From the NCBI RefSeq assembly GCF_038396755.1, contig NZ_CP149822.1, forward strand, positions 4,246,001 through 4,310,000: a DNA stretch of 64,000 nt, in the 5' to 3' direction. The position numbers and the translations under genes are program-made. The notes beneath the pieces are model-generated. The model saw nothing but the letters and a program-made list of their open reading frames with translations. It was not told where the DNA came from and made no database searches. Of the stretch, positions 63,891 through 64,000 are shown piece by piece (the stretch's first letter is position 1; each line of letters starts with the position of its first letter). Source of the stretch: Chitinophaga pollutisoli (GTDB taxonomy: Bacteria > Bacteroidota > Bacteroidia > Chitinophagales > Chitinophagaceae).

Positions 63891-64000
63891 ATGAGAAGCA
63901 AAGCAAGCATCAAAGGCCATTCTCTGCACCCAATGCTGGTTTCCTTTCCGATCGCGTTCTTCACCGGCGCACTCGTTTTCGATCTGCTGAGATGGATTTC
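63891..64000 (+). CDS. DUF2231-type membrane protein, 3' end outside window
   Basis: The first 36 codons of a gene cut by the window end. It begins MRSKASIKGHSLHPMLV and continues SFPIAFFTGALVFDLLRWI, matching the DUF2231 family opening (Gly-His-x-Leu-His-Pro-Met followed by a membrane helix). The function of the family is unknown. The frame is open to the last base. Confidence 0.75.
   Translation, partial: MRSKASIKGHSLHPMLVSFPIAFFTGALVFDLLRWI

Noticed and set aside
63707..63964. An 85-codon leftward frame near the window end
   Set aside because: It overlaps the start of the DUF2231 gene on the other strand and shows no family pattern; a remnant cannot be excluded, but support is too weak.

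Overview
The window looks like a chromosomal segment of a Bacteroidota bacterium, most likely a Chitinophaga-like member of the Chitinophagaceae. The grounds are SusC/SusD outer-membrane proteins, a type IX secretion (gliding-motility) sorting domain, lipoproteins starting SCKKD or SCNKD, the Bacteroidota promoter box TAnnTTTG in front of many genes, and overall moderately GC-rich coding DNA. No species name can be proven from the sequence alone.

Layout. 1-4.6 kb: housekeeping genes (TPR protein, recN, fabI, a small acidic protein, lolD). 4.6-10.5 kb: a leftward nucleotide-sugar operon (aminotransferase, ugd, UDP-glucuronate decarboxylase, rfbB, rfbC, rfbD) for surface polysaccharide. 10.6-25 kb: mixed core genes: Kdo transferase, thymidine kinase, GtrA, biotin carboxylase, CcmB/CcmC/CcmD, glutamate dehydrogenase, AMP nucleosidase, a peptide ABC ATPase with a frameshift, queA, ispD, then four tandem paralogous Cys-rich lipoproteins, one of them frameshifted. 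25-42 kb: oxidoreductase, secreted CHU-type protein, a 98-bp tandem repeat, radC, prs, L25, pth, FAA hydrolase, MarR next to a fused alpha/beta 2-oxoacid dehydrogenase, FtsX-like permease, SWIB protein, SDR and a Tat-exported phospholipase C. 42.2-42.6 kb: a duplicated hairpin with 11-bp periodicity. 42.8-52.7 kb: an ECF sigma / FecR / SusC (with STN domain) / SusD / IPT-NHL / parallel beta-helix locus, read as a signal-controlled glycan-uptake operon. 52.7-55 kb: small membrane protein, NIPSNAP protein, MFS transporter.

55.2-62.9 kb: a mobilizable genomic island of about 7.66 kb inserted at the 3' end of a tRNA-Met gene. A 9-bp direct repeat (55238-55246 and 62897-62905) marks its ends. It carries a large serine recombinase, two small unknown genes, an XRE regulator with an 18-bp palindromic operator, a strikingly AT-rich three-gene cargo (DUF4365 nuclease-like protein, a 360-aa unknown, a 344-aa membrane-anchored unknown) bracketed by 28-nt direct repeats, and MobA/MobC with a candidate oriT.

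The most interesting observation is that the recombinase reading frame runs across the attachment site. Integrated, it ends inside the tRNA gene after 507 residues. In the excised circle the same frame would continue into 34 further codons that now lie stranded at the other island end. Integration therefore appears to swap the recombinase C-terminus. The island also seems to bring its own terminator for the tRNA, inside the recombinase gene, while the original tRNA terminator lies displaced just beyond the right end. Right of the island are a decayed gene (possibly an S41 peptidase) and the start of a DUF2231 membrane protein.
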